A DNA stretch of 55,998 nt from assembly GCA_938002085.1 (NCBI GenBank), contig CALLAT010000048.1, positions 1 through 55,998 on the forward strand, in the 5' to 3' direction. This document shows positions 17,305 to 26,819 of the stretch, in pieces. The notes under the pieces were generated by a model that did no database searches, was not told where the DNA came from, and saw only the letters and a program-made list of their open reading frames with translations. How positions within the stretch are numbered: position 1 is the first letter of the stretch; each line of letters begins with the position of its first letter. Both the position numbers and the translations under genes were made by a program. The stretch comes from an uncultured Pseudanabaenaceae cyanobacterium (GTDB lineage Bacteria; Cyanobacteriota; Cyanobacteriia; PCC-9006; JAAUQQ01).

Positions 17305-19053
17305 ATGACCCCTCCTGTTCTTGACAGTACTATCGTGCCCGTGAGCTCCGTTTCAGAGTTGCCCCCTGCTGAGCAAGGCTCGCTGGATGTAGGGCGCGAC
17401 TATTCTTGGAATCGGGGCAATTACTCTCCGACGATTCGGGCAGCTCGCATCTGGACTTTTGTTCTGACGCTTTCTCGTCGCCTTTGGATGGATGGTAAGG
17501 CTTGGTCTTATCGTGGCGGAATGACGGAGGAGAATTTGGCCCAGCGACGGCGATCGCGGGCGATTTGGATTCGTGAGACCTTCCTCGACCTCGGTCCTAC
17601 CTTTATTAAGCTGGGCCAGTTATTCTCGACCCGTGCTGACTTATTTCCCACAGAGTACGTCGAAGAGCTTTCTAAGCTGCAGGATCGCGTCCCAGCCTTT
17701 CCCTTTGAGGATGCCAAGGCGATTATTGAGGCTGACCTGGGTAAGTCCTTGGGGCCGCTGTTTAAGTCTGTTGAGGCGATGCCTCTAGCTGCCGCTAGTT
17801 TGGGCCAGGTTCATAGGGCTTTCCTTCACTCGGGTGAAGAGGTGGTGGTTAAGGTCCAACGCAATGGCTTGAAGCGTCTGTTTGAGATTGATCTCAAGAT
17901 TCTGAAGAACATCGCTCGCTATTTCCAGCGTCACCCCAAGTGGGGCAAAGGCCGAGACTGGATGGGCATTTACGGTGAATGCAGCCGCATCCTTTGGGAG
18001 GAGATTGATTACCTCAACGAAGGCCGCAATGCCGATGCCTTCCGACGCAATTTTCGTGAGCAGGACTGGGTGGCGGTGCCCCGGGTTTATTGGCGCTATT
18101 CTTCCCCCAGGGTTTTGACCTTGGAATATATGCCTGGCATCAAGATTAGCCATTATGAAGCTCTGGAAGCCGCTGGACTGGATCGTAAGCGCCTCGCTAA
18201 GTTGGGGGCCGAAGCTTATCTGCGCCAAATTCTGGACAACGGTTTATTCCATGCTGATCCCCACCCTGGCAATCTAGCGGTTCGTCCCGATGGAGCGCTG
18301 ATTTTCTATGACTTTGGCATGATGGGCCAAATTCAGTCCGATATGCGTTCTAAACTCCTGGGGATCTTTTTTGGCATTGCCCAGAAGGATGCCAATCAGG
18401 TCATGAAGGCCATGATTGATGTGGGTGCCCTGGAACCCATTGGTGACATGGGGCCTGTGCGTCGCTCCATCCAGTTCATGCTGGATAACTTCATGGATCA
18501 ACCCTTTGAGAATCAATCGGTTGATAGTATTAGTGATGATCTGTATGAGATCGCTTACGGTCAGCCCTTCCGCTTTCCGGCCACTTTTACTTTTGTAATG
18601 CGTGCCTTCTCCACCTTGGAAGGTGTCGGCAAGGGCCTTGACCCAGACTTTAACTTTATGGAGGTGGCCAAGCCATTTGCCCTGGATATTATGAGCCAAA
18701 CCTCACCTAATTCTCCCGGTCTTTTTGACCAGATTGGTCGCCAAGCTGCCCAGGTTGGCTCCACTGCTTTTGGCCTCCCCACTCGCATTGAAGAAACCCT
18801 GGAAAAGCTTGAGCAGGGCGATGTACGGGTGCGGGTACGCTCCATTGAGAGCGATCGCCTCATGCGCCGTTTGGGGAACATCCAAATGGGGACAAGTTAT
18901 GCCATTTTGTTCGGTTCCCTCACTGTTTCGGGAACGATCTTGTTTGTCTATGATAAGCTGCCCCTTGCTGTGATGCTGTTTTTTGCAGCTGCAGTAATGG
19001 CATTGGCATTCGTGCGTCTGCTACTACGCTTAAATCGAAACGATCGTATTTAG
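17305..19053 (+). CDS. ABC1/UbiB-family atypical kinase
   Basis: 582 residues. ABC1 (ADCK/UbiB) kinases are linked to isoprenoid-quinone metabolism and, in cyanobacteria and plastids, to prenyl-lipid and membrane homeostasis. The family hallmark KxGQ is present (FIKLGQLFSTRADLFP), with a lysine-bearing strand VVVKVQRNG, the catalytic-loop region FHADPHPGNLAV and metal site IFYDFGMMGQ. Two hydrophobic segments at the C-terminus (YAILFGSLTVSGTILFVY and VMLFFAAAVMALAFV) form the expected membrane anchor. Start at ATG 17305. The PP2C gene follows 43 bases later, so they may be co-transcribed. The lipid substrate cannot be deduced. Confidence 0.93.
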   Translation: MTPPVLDSTIVPVSSVSELPPAEQGSLDVGRDYSWNRGNYSPTIRAARIWTFVLTLSRRLWMDGKAWSYRGGMTEENLAQRRRSRAIWIRETFLDLGPTFIKLGQLFSTRADLFPTEYVEELSKLQDRVPAFPFEDAKAIIEADLGKSLGPLFKSVEAMPLAAASLGQVHRAFLHSGEEVVVKVQRNGLKRLFEIDLKILKNIARYFQRHPKWGKGRDWMGIYGECSRILWEEIDYLNEGRNADAFRRNFREQDWVAVPRVYWRYSSPRVLTLEYMPGIKISHYEALEAAGLDRKRLAKLGAEAYLRQILDNGLFHADPHPGNLAVRPDGALIFYDFGMMGQIQSDMRSKLLGIFFGIAQKDANQVMKAMIDVGALEPIGDMGPVRRSIQFMLDNFMDQPFENQSVDSISDDLYEIAYGQPFRFPATFTFVMRAFSTLEGVGKGLDPDFNFMEVAKPFALDIMSQTSPNSPGLFDQIGRQAAQVGSTAFGLPTRIEETLEKLEQGDVRVRVRSIESDRLMRRLGNIQMGTSYAILFGSLTVSGTILFVYDKLPLAVMLFFAAAVMALAFVRLLLRLNRNDRI

Positions 19054-19096
19054 GCGAGACTAGGCACTTGGGGAATAGAGGAAGGATCGCAGGCCG

Positions 19097-19852
19097 ATGA
19101 AGCTGTATTTTGATGGCGCTACTGATACCGGGCTCGTTCGCTCGGCTAATCAAGACGCTTATTACATTGATCCCGAAGGTCGCTTTTTCATTGTGGCGGA
19201 CGGTATGGGAGGCCATGCGGGTGGCGAGGAAGCTAGCAAGCTAGCTGCCGACGTCGTTCGTAGCTGCTTGGAGGAGCATTGGCAAACCGAGCAGTCCTCT
19301 GAGGAGCTCCTTGAGGAGGCTTTGCTCAAAGCCAACCAAAGTATTATTCAAGACCAGCAGGACAATCCCCAGCGGTCTGATATGGGCACCACAGCGGTTG
19401 TGATTGTGTTTCGTCCTGGCAGCGGTGATGCGGCTCCTGAGCCCTGGTGTGCCCATGTGGGTGACTCCCGTCTCTATCGCTTGCGTGGTGCCAAGCTTGA
19501 CCAGGTCACTGAAGACCATACTTGGGTCAATAAAGCTAGCAAGATGGGCGTGATTACGCCGGATCAAATCAAGACCCACCCTTGGCGTCATGTCCTATCC
19601 CAATGTTTGGGGCGCCCAGACCTAACCGAGGTGAGTATTCAGCCCCTCGAGGTATTGCCGGGCGATCGCCTCTTGCTTTGTAGCGATGGCTTGACCGAGG
19701 AAGTTTCGGACCACATCATTGCGGAGCTGCTCAAGACCACTCGTGCCTGTGAAAAAGTCACCACGAAACTCATTGAATCCGCGAAGGAGAATGGGGGACG
19801 CGACAACATTACAGTCATTGCGATTGCAACGGATATTCAAGACGGCGAATAA
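19097..19852 (+). CDS. PP2C-family protein serine/threonine phosphatase
   Basis: 251 residues, a single-domain PPM phosphatase. The metal-binding motifs are intact: NQDAYYID near residue 17, VADGMGGHAGGEEAS, HVGDSRLYRLR, the region LLLCSDGLTEEV and GGRDNITVIAIAT. There is no membrane anchor, so it is soluble. It reverses Ser/Thr phosphorylation and could oppose the kinase encoded at 14089. Length is typical for the bacterial stand-alone enzyme. Two hairpins, the second a clear terminator, follow its stop codon. Confidence 0.95.
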   Translation: MKLYFDGATDTGLVRSANQDAYYIDPEGRFFIVADGMGGHAGGEEASKLAADVVRSCLEEHWQTEQSSEELLEEALLKANQSIIQDQQDNPQRSDMGTTAVVIVFRPGSGDAAPEPWCAHVGDSRLYRLRGAKLDQVTEDHTWVNKASKMGVITPDQIKTHPWRHVLSQCLGRPDLTEVSIQPLEVLPGDRLLLCSDGLTEEVSDHIIAELLKTTRACEKVTTKLIESAKENGGRDNITVIAIATDIQDGE

Positions 19853-19853
19853 G

Positions 19854-19900
19854 GCCTAGTACTGGTGGTTCGTCCAAGCTGAGAACCACCAGTACTAGCC
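19854..19900. repeat. Long hairpin directly after the PP2C stop codon
   Basis: CTAGTACTGGTGGTTC pairs exactly with GAACCACCAGTACTAG around an 11-base loop. No T-tract follows, so it is more likely an mRNA 3'-end stabiliser or a small inverted repeat than the terminator itself. Confidence 0.65.
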
Positions 19901-19932
19901 GGCTCTTGAGCCGAGAACTGCTCCATCTCGTG

Positions 19933-19974
19933 AAAACGACCCATACCAATTCGTTTTGGAATGGGTCGTTTTTT
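19933..19974 (+). terminator. Rho-independent terminator after PP2C gene
   Basis: AACGACCCAT pairs with ATGGGTCGTT, extended by CCAA/TTGG around a short loop, and is followed by a run of T residues (TTTTTT). It ends the ABC1-kinase/PP2C transcript. Confidence 0.85.
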
Positions 19975-20354
19975 GGGCAAATTGTCACTTCACTACTGGG
20001 ATTTTGGGTTGAGTTGAGGCTGCTCATCCTGTTGGGGCTGCCCCTGACGGGATCTGACTCCTCAATGCAGGATGTGATCGATCACTTTGGCTGACCAGAA
20101 GTGCTAAAACCCCATGGAAATGTGTCAGTTTGCAACAGCGGGGCCGTTCGCAAACGATCTACTTTTCCCGGCAATCGCTGTCTAAGTCTGGTACGACCTC
20201 AAATTTCAAAGGCAACGGATTGTCAACTCTTTTGCCTATCTAAGTAAGAACCATTGAAGCCAGGCTCACCATTGTCTTACCCTAGAGACGATGGGACTTC
20301 TCCTTTAGAAGGTCTCCCGCATAATCTACTAAAGTCCCCCATTTATTAACTGCC

Positions 20355-21326
20355 ATGCGCATTGCCGATAATGTCACACAGCTCATTGGTCGTACCCCCA
20401 TGGTTCGCCTCAACCGGATTCCCCAGGCTGAAGGTTGTGTGGCTGAAATTGTCGTCAAGCTAGAGAGCATGAATCCTTCCTCTTCTGTGAAGGACCGTAT
20501 CGGCATTAGCATGATCGAAGAAGCAGAAAAGGCAGGCCAGATTTCTCCTGATAAAACGATTCTAGTTGAGCCTACTTCAGGCAATACGGGCATTGGCTTG
20601 GCGATGTCTGCGGCGGCCAAAGGCTATCGTCTGGTGCTAACTATGCCTGACAGCATGAGTTCGGAACGTCGCTCAATGCTCAAGGCCTATGGCGCTGAGC
20701 TAGAGCTGACTCCTGGAAGTGAGGGCATGAAAGGCTGTATTCAGCGTGCCCAGGAAATTGTTGATACCCATGAAAATGCCTTCATGCTCCAGCAATTCCG
20801 CAATCCTGCTAACCCCAAAGTTCACCGTGAAACGACTGGCGAAGAGATTTGGGCAGATACTGACGGCAAGGTGGATTTCCTCGTCTCTGGTGTGGGTACA
20901 GGCGGTACGCTGACCGGCACCTCCGAGACCTTGAAGGCGAAGAAGCCTGGCTTTAAGACTATTGCGGTAGAGCCGGTTACCAGTCCGGTTCTGTCGGGTG
21001 GTAAGCCTGGTCCCCATAAAATTCAAGGCATTGGCGCAGGTTTTGTCCCTGAAGTGCTGAAGACTGACTTGATTGATGAAGTCATTACGGTGACCGATGA
21101 TGAGGCGATCGCCTTTGGTCGTCGTCTAGCCCGTGAAGAAGGCCTCCTCTCTGGCATTTCTACGGGAGCTGCTCTCTGTGCCGCCATTAAGCTTGCTCAG
21201 CGTCCTGAGAACGCCGGTAAGCTCATTGTCATGGTCCAGCCTAGCTTTGGTGAGCGATACCTCAGTACGCCCCTTTTCGAGGGCATGGAGCAAATTTCAG
21301 TGCTAGAGTCTGCTTCCGGCAAATAA
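20355..21326 (+). CDS. cysK: Cysteine synthase A (O-acetylserine sulfhydrylase)
   Basis: A PLP enzyme joining O-acetylserine and sulfide to make cysteine. The 323-residue protein contains the PLP lysine in [14 protein letters not shown], the substrate-binding loop TSGNTGIG, the cofactor phosphate loop [10 protein letters not shown] and the C-terminal [11 protein letters not shown] region typical of CysK. Length is standard. There is no sign of the extra domains of cystathionine beta-synthase. The gene stands alone after a terminator, with a small hypothetical gene 21 bases downstream, probably in the same transcript. Cysteine supply matters for Fe-S cluster assembly, but nothing here shows iron control. 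Confidence 0.95.
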   Translation: MRIADNVTQLIGRTPMVRLNRIPQAEGCVAEIVVKLESMNPSSSVKDRIGISMIEEAEKAGQISPDKTILVEPTSGNTGIGLAMSAAAKGYRLVLTMPDSMSSERRSMLKAYGAELELTPGSEGMKGCIQRAQEIVDTHENAFMLQQFRNPANPKVHRETTGEEIWADTDGKVDFLVSGVGTGGTLTGTSETLKAKKPGFKTIAVEPVTSPVLSGGKPGPHKIQGIGAGFVPEVLKTDLIDEVITVTDDEAIAFGRRLAREEGLLSGISTGAALCAAIKLAQRPENAGKLIVMVQPSFGERYLSTPLFEGMEQISVLESASGK

Positions 21327-21347
21327 CTGATTGCTTGGGTAGCCATC

Positions 21348-21650
21348 ATGGCAGCGCTCTACTACTTGCTACGATCGCGGCAAAATGGCCAGTATTTGGC
21401 AGCTCGGCAGCCCCAATTAGAGGGGAAACCTGCTGAGCAAGGGCGCTACCTTTTGCTATTCCAACAAGACTTTGAAGCCATGAGCTATCTCAATGCCCAT
21501 GCCCCTGATATGGGCGATCGCTTTGCCGTGGAATCCCACAGTCTTGCTCAGCTCAAAACCTCCCTTGAGCGTTGGGGCTTTGCAGGGGTTGCCTTGGTGA
21601 CGGATCCACTGGAGCCCCAAGTGGACTTTATGGCTAGGCGACTGTTATAG
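21348..21650 (+). CDS. Hypothetical protein, 100 aa
   Basis: A 100-residue soluble protein without a recognised domain. It opens MAALYYLLRSRQNGQYLAAR and has an alternating helix-strand pattern with the central FQQDFEAMSYLNAHAPDMGD. The start ATG lies 21 bases after the cysK stop codon, so it is probably translated from the cysK transcript. Composition matches its neighbours. No function is proposed. Confidence 0.7.
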   Translation: MAALYYLLRSRQNGQYLAARQPQLEGKPAEQGRYLLLFQQDFEAMSYLNAHAPDMGDRFAVESHSLAQLKTSLERWGFAGVALVTDPLEPQVDFMARRLL

Positions 21651-21679
21651 AAATCTCGATTGGCAGCAGACTTTTGCAA

Positions 21680-22393
21680 CTATGCTCCAACGGTGGGGAT
21701 GGCAGAAGGTTCTTCCATTCCTGCAAGAATGGCTGCGTCGATGCAGTCCTGAACTGGCTTGCGAGCCGTCATACATTGCTTGAGGGTGTCGTAAGCTGCT
21801 TGATTCCGTTCCATTACCTGTTTCGCTTGGAGCGCAGCGGTGCGTTCTTTGAGTTCTAGCTGGGCACCCGGAACACGCAACTGGCGCAGGAGCGATCGCA
21901 CCTTCATGACGTCATCCACGCCACCTTCCACATCTCCAAAGGCCTCCTTCTCGGCAGCTCCTCCGGCCATCCAAACTTGGCAATAGCGCTCCACAAGCAG
22001 CGTGGATAGCTGCCCCTCTTCAATTTGAGCCTGGATGATTTGGTCATCGAAGCGCACACCGCCCTGGGCATTGTGGCCCTGCTGAAGCGCCTCCCAAGCT
22101 GTAAGGGCATAGCCTGTAACCGGAATACCCAATAGATAGGCAACGAGAAAATGTCCCGCTTCGTGGTGCAGAACACGTTCGCGATGTTCCTCGGAAAACT
22201 GAGCCACCCAGTCAATTAAAAGAGTCACACCGATATTGTTAAATGCAAATCGGTCAACTGTAGCCAGGCTCAAGCCAGCAAAGGCGAGTCCAGCTGGGAT
22301 GAAAAGCGAAATATCTAGGGCAGGAGCCAAGATTGAGCCGCAGGTCATAACAAAAATGACGACCGCCAGCAGATTAATAGCAGTTTGGCTCAT
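21680..22393 (-). CDS. M41-like membrane metalloprotease without AAA domain
   Basis: 237 residues with two N-terminal membrane helices (INLLAVVIFVMTCGSILAPA and SLFIPAGLAFAGLSLA) followed by a peptidase domain with the zinc motif HEAGHFLVAYLLG, the hallmark of FtsH-type M41 proteases. The AAA ATPase part is absent. Such short cyanobacterial relatives are often annotated as ATP-dependent Zn proteases, although they cannot hydrolyse ATP themselves. A late Glu/Asp-containing helix (GGAAEKEAFGDVEGGVDD) may supply the third zinc ligand. The gene starts 9 bases after the stop of the VanY-type gene on the same strand, so the two are likely co-transcribed. Confidence 0.85.
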   Translation of the reverse strand: MSQTAINLLAVVIFVMTCGSILAPALDISLFIPAGLAFAGLSLATVDRFAFNNIGVTLLIDWVAQFSEEHRERVLHHEAGHFLVAYLLGIPVTGYALTAWEALQQGHNAQGGVRFDDQIIQAQIEEGQLSTLLVERYCQVWMAGGAAEKEAFGDVEGGVDDVMKVRSLLRQLRVPGAQLELKERTAALQAKQVMERNQAAYDTLKQCMTARKPVQDCIDAAILAGMEEPSAIPTVGA

Positions 22394-22402
22394 AGAGGAG
22401 GT

Positions 22403-23416
22403 TTAGCGATCCCGATGGAATAACTCCAGGCTAGCTTGGTCCCCCACATAGCGCCAGTGCCAGGGTTCGTAGTTGACGCCCTGCTTATTTCCTTTGGGAA
22501 AGGACAGTTCAAAGCTGTAATAAGGCGCATTCTGTTGCAGCCAGGCAAAGGCTTCAGTGGTTTCAAATCGCTCACTGAGGTCTGTAGAGCCATCCCTGGC
22601 ATCGCCAATGTCGACGGCATAGCCGGTGTGATGCTCGCTGTGGCCTGGAGGAGCGCTGACTTTAGCTCGTTCGCTGGCGGTTTGGCCACGCTCTGCCTTG
22701 ACGCCAAAAAATAGATCTTGCTGCACCGCTACCGAGCGAAAGCCAGATAAAGGAACTAAATCAATACCATCGGCTTGAGCCGCGGCCCGCATCTCCCGAA
22801 AGGCTGATGCCGTCGCACTGTTGAGCAATAGCCCGCTTCCAATGTCGCTGAGTTCAGTTTCAGCGGCTTCTTCAAAGGGATAGTGACCCAAAATCGTTTT
22901 GACGGACTCTCCACCCTCTATCTGAGCCGTTGAACCCGCTGCTGCTGCTAACGGAGAGGCGGCACTGACCTGACTGCTTCCCCCTGGGGCTGTTGCAAGA
23001 ATGGAGGCTGAGTTGCTGCGATCGCCATTGAGGGGACCCTCACCCATGGCTGCGATCACGCTATCAACATCTGACTCTGCCTGGGCTTGGCTAAAAGACA
23101 AAACATTGGCATTCAATAATGCTGCGGCCACGCCCATGGATAGGCCTATTGCCCCAGCCAAGCTGCCACCCAAAACGACCCAGCGCCATTTGGAAGCGCT
23201 ACGTTTAGGGCCGACGTCACCCTCTCGCAGAGCAACGGGAATATCGTCGAAATCTTCCATCATGAAAGGGTTCTGCCCCATTGAGGGCTGACTGCTTTGC
23301 CATCTTACCTGACGATTTGCCGGAGGACGCTGACCCGCCGTTTGGCGACCCGTAGGCCGACGCTTTTGGCTGGTGACGGTGCGGCCAGATTTAGAGGTCA
23401 TGCGGCTCGACGACAT
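22403..23416 (-). CDS. D-alanyl-D-alanine carboxypeptidase, VanY/M15B family
   Basis: A membrane-anchored peptidoglycan carboxypeptidase that trims the stem peptide. The ~90-residue cytoplasmic N-terminus is basic and Pro/Gln-rich, a membrane helix (WVVLGGSLAGAIGLSMGVAAALL) follows, then a periplasmic catalytic domain. The M15 zinc motifs are seen in LSGFRSVAVQQDLF, GHSEHHTGYAVDIGD (His and Asp ligands) and EPWHWRYVGD (Glu and His). I start at ATG 23416; a GTG at 23425 is an alternative. Downstream and nearly adjacent lies the M41-like protease gene. Confidence 0.9.
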   Translation of the reverse strand: MSSSRMTSKSGRTVTSQKRRPTGRQTAGQRPPANRQVRWQSSQPSMGQNPFMMEDFDDIPVALREGDVGPKRSASKWRWVVLGGSLAGAIGLSMGVAAALLNANVLSFSQAQAESDVDSVIAAMGEGPLNGDRSNSASILATAPGGSSQVSAASPLAAAAGSTAQIEGGESVKTILGHYPFEEAAETELSDIGSGLLLNSATASAFREMRAAAQADGIDLVPLSGFRSVAVQQDLFFGVKAERGQTASERAKVSAPPGHSEHHTGYAVDIGDARDGSTDLSERFETTEAFAWLQQNAPYYSFELSFPKGNKQGVNYEPWHWRYVGDQASLELFHRDR

Positions 23417-23577
23417 AGGCTCCACTCCAGGGAGTGCAAATGCAACTTACTGCTGGGAGTGTACTCGCTCCTGACAAAAATTGGGGGAGGGTCAAGAGGA
23501 TTTCATCATTGGAAGGTACTCTCCCCCTGGCAAACTCAGTAAAATTGCTGCAATTGGGCTAGAGCCAGCAGCCCCGC

Positions 23578-24105
23578 TCATTCAGTTGCTTTTCCCTTGG
23601 CGCGCTTGAGCAATGCCTCTGGGGAGGTCAGCTCATATTGCTCAAAAGGTTGATGAATCCAGGGATTGTCTTCCAAATATTCAATTGCGTAGTCCGGTTT
23701 AATTACCGAGCTGGCTTTATGCCACAGAACTGCTGTACGTACTTCATCGACGTAGAATCCGTATTTCCGATCCAGCCAGAGCAGACTTTTCTGGAGGGTG
23801 ACCCCGGAGTCCACCAAGTCATCCACTACGAGAATATGGCTGCCCAAATTCGCGGTCGTCATGGTGAGATCGTGGGAAAAAGTGATGGAGCCCCGCTGGC
23901 GACCCCCAATGCCTCCATAGGAAGAGGCTGCCAGGATGGCTAAGGGCTGGTCGAATAGACGGGCCAGAATATCGCCAATGCGTAAGCCCCCCTTGGCTAA
24001 GCAGAGAATTTGATTAAATTCCCAGCCAGATTGATGAATTTCCATGGCGAGCTGTTCAATCTGATTGTGATAGTCGGTCCAGTTGACGTACAGGTCAGAA
24101 GCCAT
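23578..24105 (-). CDS. Purine phosphoribosyltransferase-like protein
   Basis: 175 residues. The PRPP-binding motif is visible as HILVVDDLVDSGVTLQ, preceded by the flexible-loop region SYGGIGGRQRGSITFS. The N-terminus (YVNWTDYHNQIEQLAMEIHQ) and LCLAKGGLRIGDILARLF match xanthine/hypoxanthine-guanine phosphoribosyltransferases of the Gpt type, which salvage free purine bases to nucleotides. Which base is used cannot be decided from the sequence. It lies 77 bases after the uracil-DNA glycosylase gene on the same strand. Confidence 0.85.
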   Translation of the reverse strand: MASDLYVNWTDYHNQIEQLAMEIHQSGWEFNQILCLAKGGLRIGDILARLFDQPLAILAASSYGGIGGRQRGSITFSHDLTMTTANLGSHILVVDDLVDSGVTLQKSLLWLDRKYGFYVDEVRTAVLWHKASSVIKPDYAIEYLEDNPWIHQPFEQYELTSPEALLKRAKGKATE

Positions 24106-24182
24106 GGCGATCGCAGCTCAATAGTTCAGTTCGTCAGAAACGTGATTTTCCAGTCCACCCGATACGTTCTGGGGAGGCTAGA

Positions 24183-24881
24183 TTAGGGAGCCTGACGAAT
24201 CTCATCGTACTTTGCCCGCACCGCCTGGATATCTTTCCAAGTGTGGTACTTGGGGCTGCCTTCTTTGCGCGAGGGGTTGCGTAGTAAATAGGCGGGATGC
24301 AGCATAGGCATGCAAAGACGACCTTCCCACTCGCGCCAGTGACCGCGAATCTTGGTAATTCCTGCCTTTTCTCCCAGTAGACCTTGAACTGAAGTGGCGC
24401 CCATCAGCAGCACAATCTTGGGGTCCATGATGCGAACCTGCTCCAGCAAATAAGGCGTGCAGGACTTCATTTCCTTATCCGTTGGCTTGCGGTTGCCCGG
24501 TGGCCGACATTTCACAATATTGGCGATATAGACATCCTGTTCGGTATCCAGCTTCACTGCGGCCAAAATCTTTTCTAGTAGCTGTCCAGCTTTACCCACA
24601 AAGGGCAGCCCGGTTTCATCCTCGGTTTGGCCGGGCCCTTCACCAATGACCAGGATGTCTGCCTTAGGGTTACCCCGACCGATAACAGCGTTGGTGCGAG
24701 TTGCCCCTAGGCCACAGCGATTACAGCTACCGCAGGGCGCCTTTAAGTCCTCCATCGTGCTGTAGGTCCCCATGGGAATAGGGATTTTCGCATCCGTGGG
24801 TATCAGGGACGGGTCGAAGTCTTTGGGGGGAGCATTGACAGTATCGGCAACGTTGAACAGGTCAATCTGGTCAGGAGGCAT
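24183..24881 (-). CDS. Uracil-DNA glycosylase, family 4
   Basis: 232 residues. Removes uracil from DNA. Family 4 enzymes carry a [4Fe-4S] cluster, and the four cysteines are visible: two in [12 protein letters not shown], then [17 protein letters not shown]. The active-site motif [20 protein letters not shown] and the late [12 protein letters not shown] are typical. An N-terminal extension of about 40 residues precedes the first cysteine. Length is at the usual upper end. It is probably the first gene of a two-gene transcript with the phosphoribosyltransferase. Confidence 0.92.
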   Translation of the reverse strand: MPPDQIDLFNVADTVNAPPKDFDPSLIPTDAKIPIPMGTYSTMEDLKAPCGSCNRCGLGATRTNAVIGRGNPKADILVIGEGPGQTEDETGLPFVGKAGQLLEKILAAVKLDTEQDVYIANIVKCRPPGNRKPTDKEMKSCTPYLLEQVRIMDPKIVLLMGATSVQGLLGEKAGITKIRGHWREWEGRLCMPMLHPAYLLRNPSRKEGSPKYHTWKDIQAVRAKYDEIRQAP

Positions 24882-25015
24882 GCAGGCTAGGCGGATGAGC
24901 TATATGCACGATCTTATCAGCCTTATCAGCGGCGATGATCGGGAGCGTCCGCAGAGGAGGAGTTATCAACGCTGCGGACCCTAGGCATGAATACTTGGGA
25001 GTGATGAATTGAACC

Positions 25016-26143
25016 TTAGCGGCCAACGGATGTGAGCTGGGGAACTGCTGTGGAGTTTGAACTATAGGTAGCAACCCGTTGCTCCATCTGGACCTGAGCA
25101 GACTGACGGAGGTTCAAGGGGATGGTGGTTAAAGGCACCAAAGGCTGGCGAGTATGGCGGGAGCGAAGCTGATAGTTTGCTAATCCAAAGGCGTAAGCCA
25201 TGCCGCTGTAGACATAAAACAGCCAGTGATAGGCCATGGACTTGAGGGTGAATACCAAGCCACGCTGCTTTAGGAAAAAGCGATAGATATCTTGGTTGAG
25301 GCCAATGATGCCAGCGAAGGCTAGCAAGGTGATGCTGCCAAACAGTGCTGGCGCGAGGGGGGCCAACACAACCAGTAGAGAAAGGAAGGAGCAGATTACG
25401 CTGAGTTGGTTGCCGCGCTTGAGGTTCAAATCATTCATGGGCTGGCGATCGCGCAACAAAAGCTCGGTCCAGGGCAATGCCCGGCATAGAACATCCGTCT
25501 TGATCATCTTGACCGGCTCCCAGCGCTTGAGATGCTTAACCTGGATACCCTTGCATAATCGAATGCAATAACCAGCCCGTTTAAAGCGATATCCCAACTC
25601 GATATCTTCAACGCAGGGAACCCGGTAGCTTTCATCAAAGCCACCTACGGATAGGAAGACGGAGCGGCGTACAGCCCCACAAGCGCCCCAGAATGTTGAG
25701 GCTTCCGTAGAAGAAACCTGGTGGGTGTAATGGTGAAGTAAGTTGCGATATTGGGAGGTGAAGTTCTCAGCTCCTGGCTGATCATCGTAGGAGCCGATCA
25801 GTGCATCTACCTGAGGCTGCTCGCGGAAGGTTTGGGCCACCTGGCGCAGCGTGTCACGCTGAACCGTCACATCGGCATCAACAAAAAATAAAATCTCTCC
25901 CTGGGCAATGCTCGCGCCCCGGTTCCGAGCAAAGGCCGGGCCATGGGCCCAAGGTAAATCAATGACCTTGGCGCCAAACTGACGAGCAATCTCACCAGAG
26001 CCATCACGGCTACCATCATTGACAACGATCAACTCACTGGGCTGAGTCTCTCCTTGACGGATACTCTGCAAACAACGACGGAAGTCTTCTCCTCCGTCAA
26101 GCACTGGCACGATTACAGAGAGGCTGGGCTGGTTAAATACCAT
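25016..26143 (-). CDS. Family 2 glycosyltransferase, membrane-anchored
   Basis: 375 residues from ATG at 26143 (MVFNQPSLSVIVPVLDGGED); the frame is open to 26218 but the extra residues do not resemble the fold. The GT-A domain spans about 1-235: the nucleotide-binding start LSVIVPVLDGGEDF, the VVNDGSRDGSGEIARQ motif and the DxD element FFVDADVT are clear, with GGFDESYRVPCVEDIELGYR providing the acceptor-side ED motif. Three hydrophobic segments (to about 340) suggest membrane association. It is divergent from the ABC exporter genes and likely adds a sugar to the polymer or lipid-linked glycan exported by them. Confidence 0.88.
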   Translation of the reverse strand: MVFNQPSLSVIVPVLDGGEDFRRCLQSIRQGETQPSELIVVNDGSRDGSGEIARQFGAKVIDLPWAHGPAFARNRGASIAQGEILFFVDADVTVQRDTLRQVAQTFREQPQVDALIGSYDDQPGAENFTSQYRNLLHHYTHQVSSTEASTFWGACGAVRRSVFLSVGGFDESYRVPCVEDIELGYRFKRAGYCIRLCKGIQVKHLKRWEPVKMIKTDVLCRALPWTELLLRDRQPMNDLNLKRGNQLSVICSFLSLLVVLAPLAPALFGSITLLAFAGIIGLNQDIYRFFLKQRGLVFTLKSMAYHWLFYVYSGMAYAFGLANYQLRSRHTRQPLVPLTTIPLNLRQSAQVQMEQRVATYSSNSTAVPQLTSVGR

Positions 26144-26675
26144 TGCAGAATTCAAATAGAAAGAAGCTATGACTGGCAGCAGCTCAGGTGTAAATCTGTG
26201 AGAGCGGCGATCACCCATGAGCCCAGGTGAATAACCGTAGGACCACTGTGATGTTGGTGACTTGACCCTAAGTTAGCCTTCCTATCCCCGTAGTTTCCGC
26301 TGACTCATATAGTCTTCAGCAGTACAAAAAGTTCAGATGAAGCCGCTCTCCAATTGGCTCTTGGAGGTGGTTCTAGGGGCTGGAAGCTCTAAACATCTGG
26401 GAAATGTTAGGTCTCTAACGAATTTTTATTCTGTTGAGGAAGTCTTTAGATTCAGTGAAAGCCATGCCAGTCAAAGGATGCATACTCAATGGCTTTGGTG
26501 ATATCTCGGACTCAGACCCATGCTGGGCTGTCATCCTTGAATCTTTGTGGTTGTTTCGTTCTTTACCTCTTCATATGGGAAATTCATCTGAGTCAAACCG
26601 CTATGGTCAGAATTGTGGTCTAGTCTGGAAAAGTTGGCTACAGCAGTGATGTCTTTTGATATCGACAGTTTGTTC
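26144..26675. other. Divergent intergenic region, no supported gene
   Basis: Promoters of the glycosyltransferase (minus) and the ABC exporter (plus) must lie here. Short open frames exist but have no ribosome site or convincing product. Confidence 0.4.
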
Positions 26676-26780
26676 TATAGCAACGGCCTGACTTGTTAGG
26701 ACGTTGCTATCCACATCACTGCTTGCCATATCTCAGTTTGACCATTGATAAATGTACTAAGTGATGTGGCCACAGCTATA
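26676..26780. mobile_element. MITE, copy 2
   Basis: A 105-bp relative of the element at 11933-12038, in the same orientation. Its ends, TATAGCAACGGCC and inverted TATAGCTGTGGCC, are better preserved than in copy 1. It ends 39 bases before the exporter permease start codon, so it may supply or disrupt that gene's promoter. Confidence 0.75.
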
Positions 26781-26819
26781 AGTCCTGAGGCGACATCCCA
26801 AGCAATCTTTTCTTTGAGC

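Noticed and set aside
17785-18228. Minus-strand frame opposite the ABC1 kinase gene.
   Set aside because: It lies entirely within a gene whose sense frame carries all ABC1 motifs.
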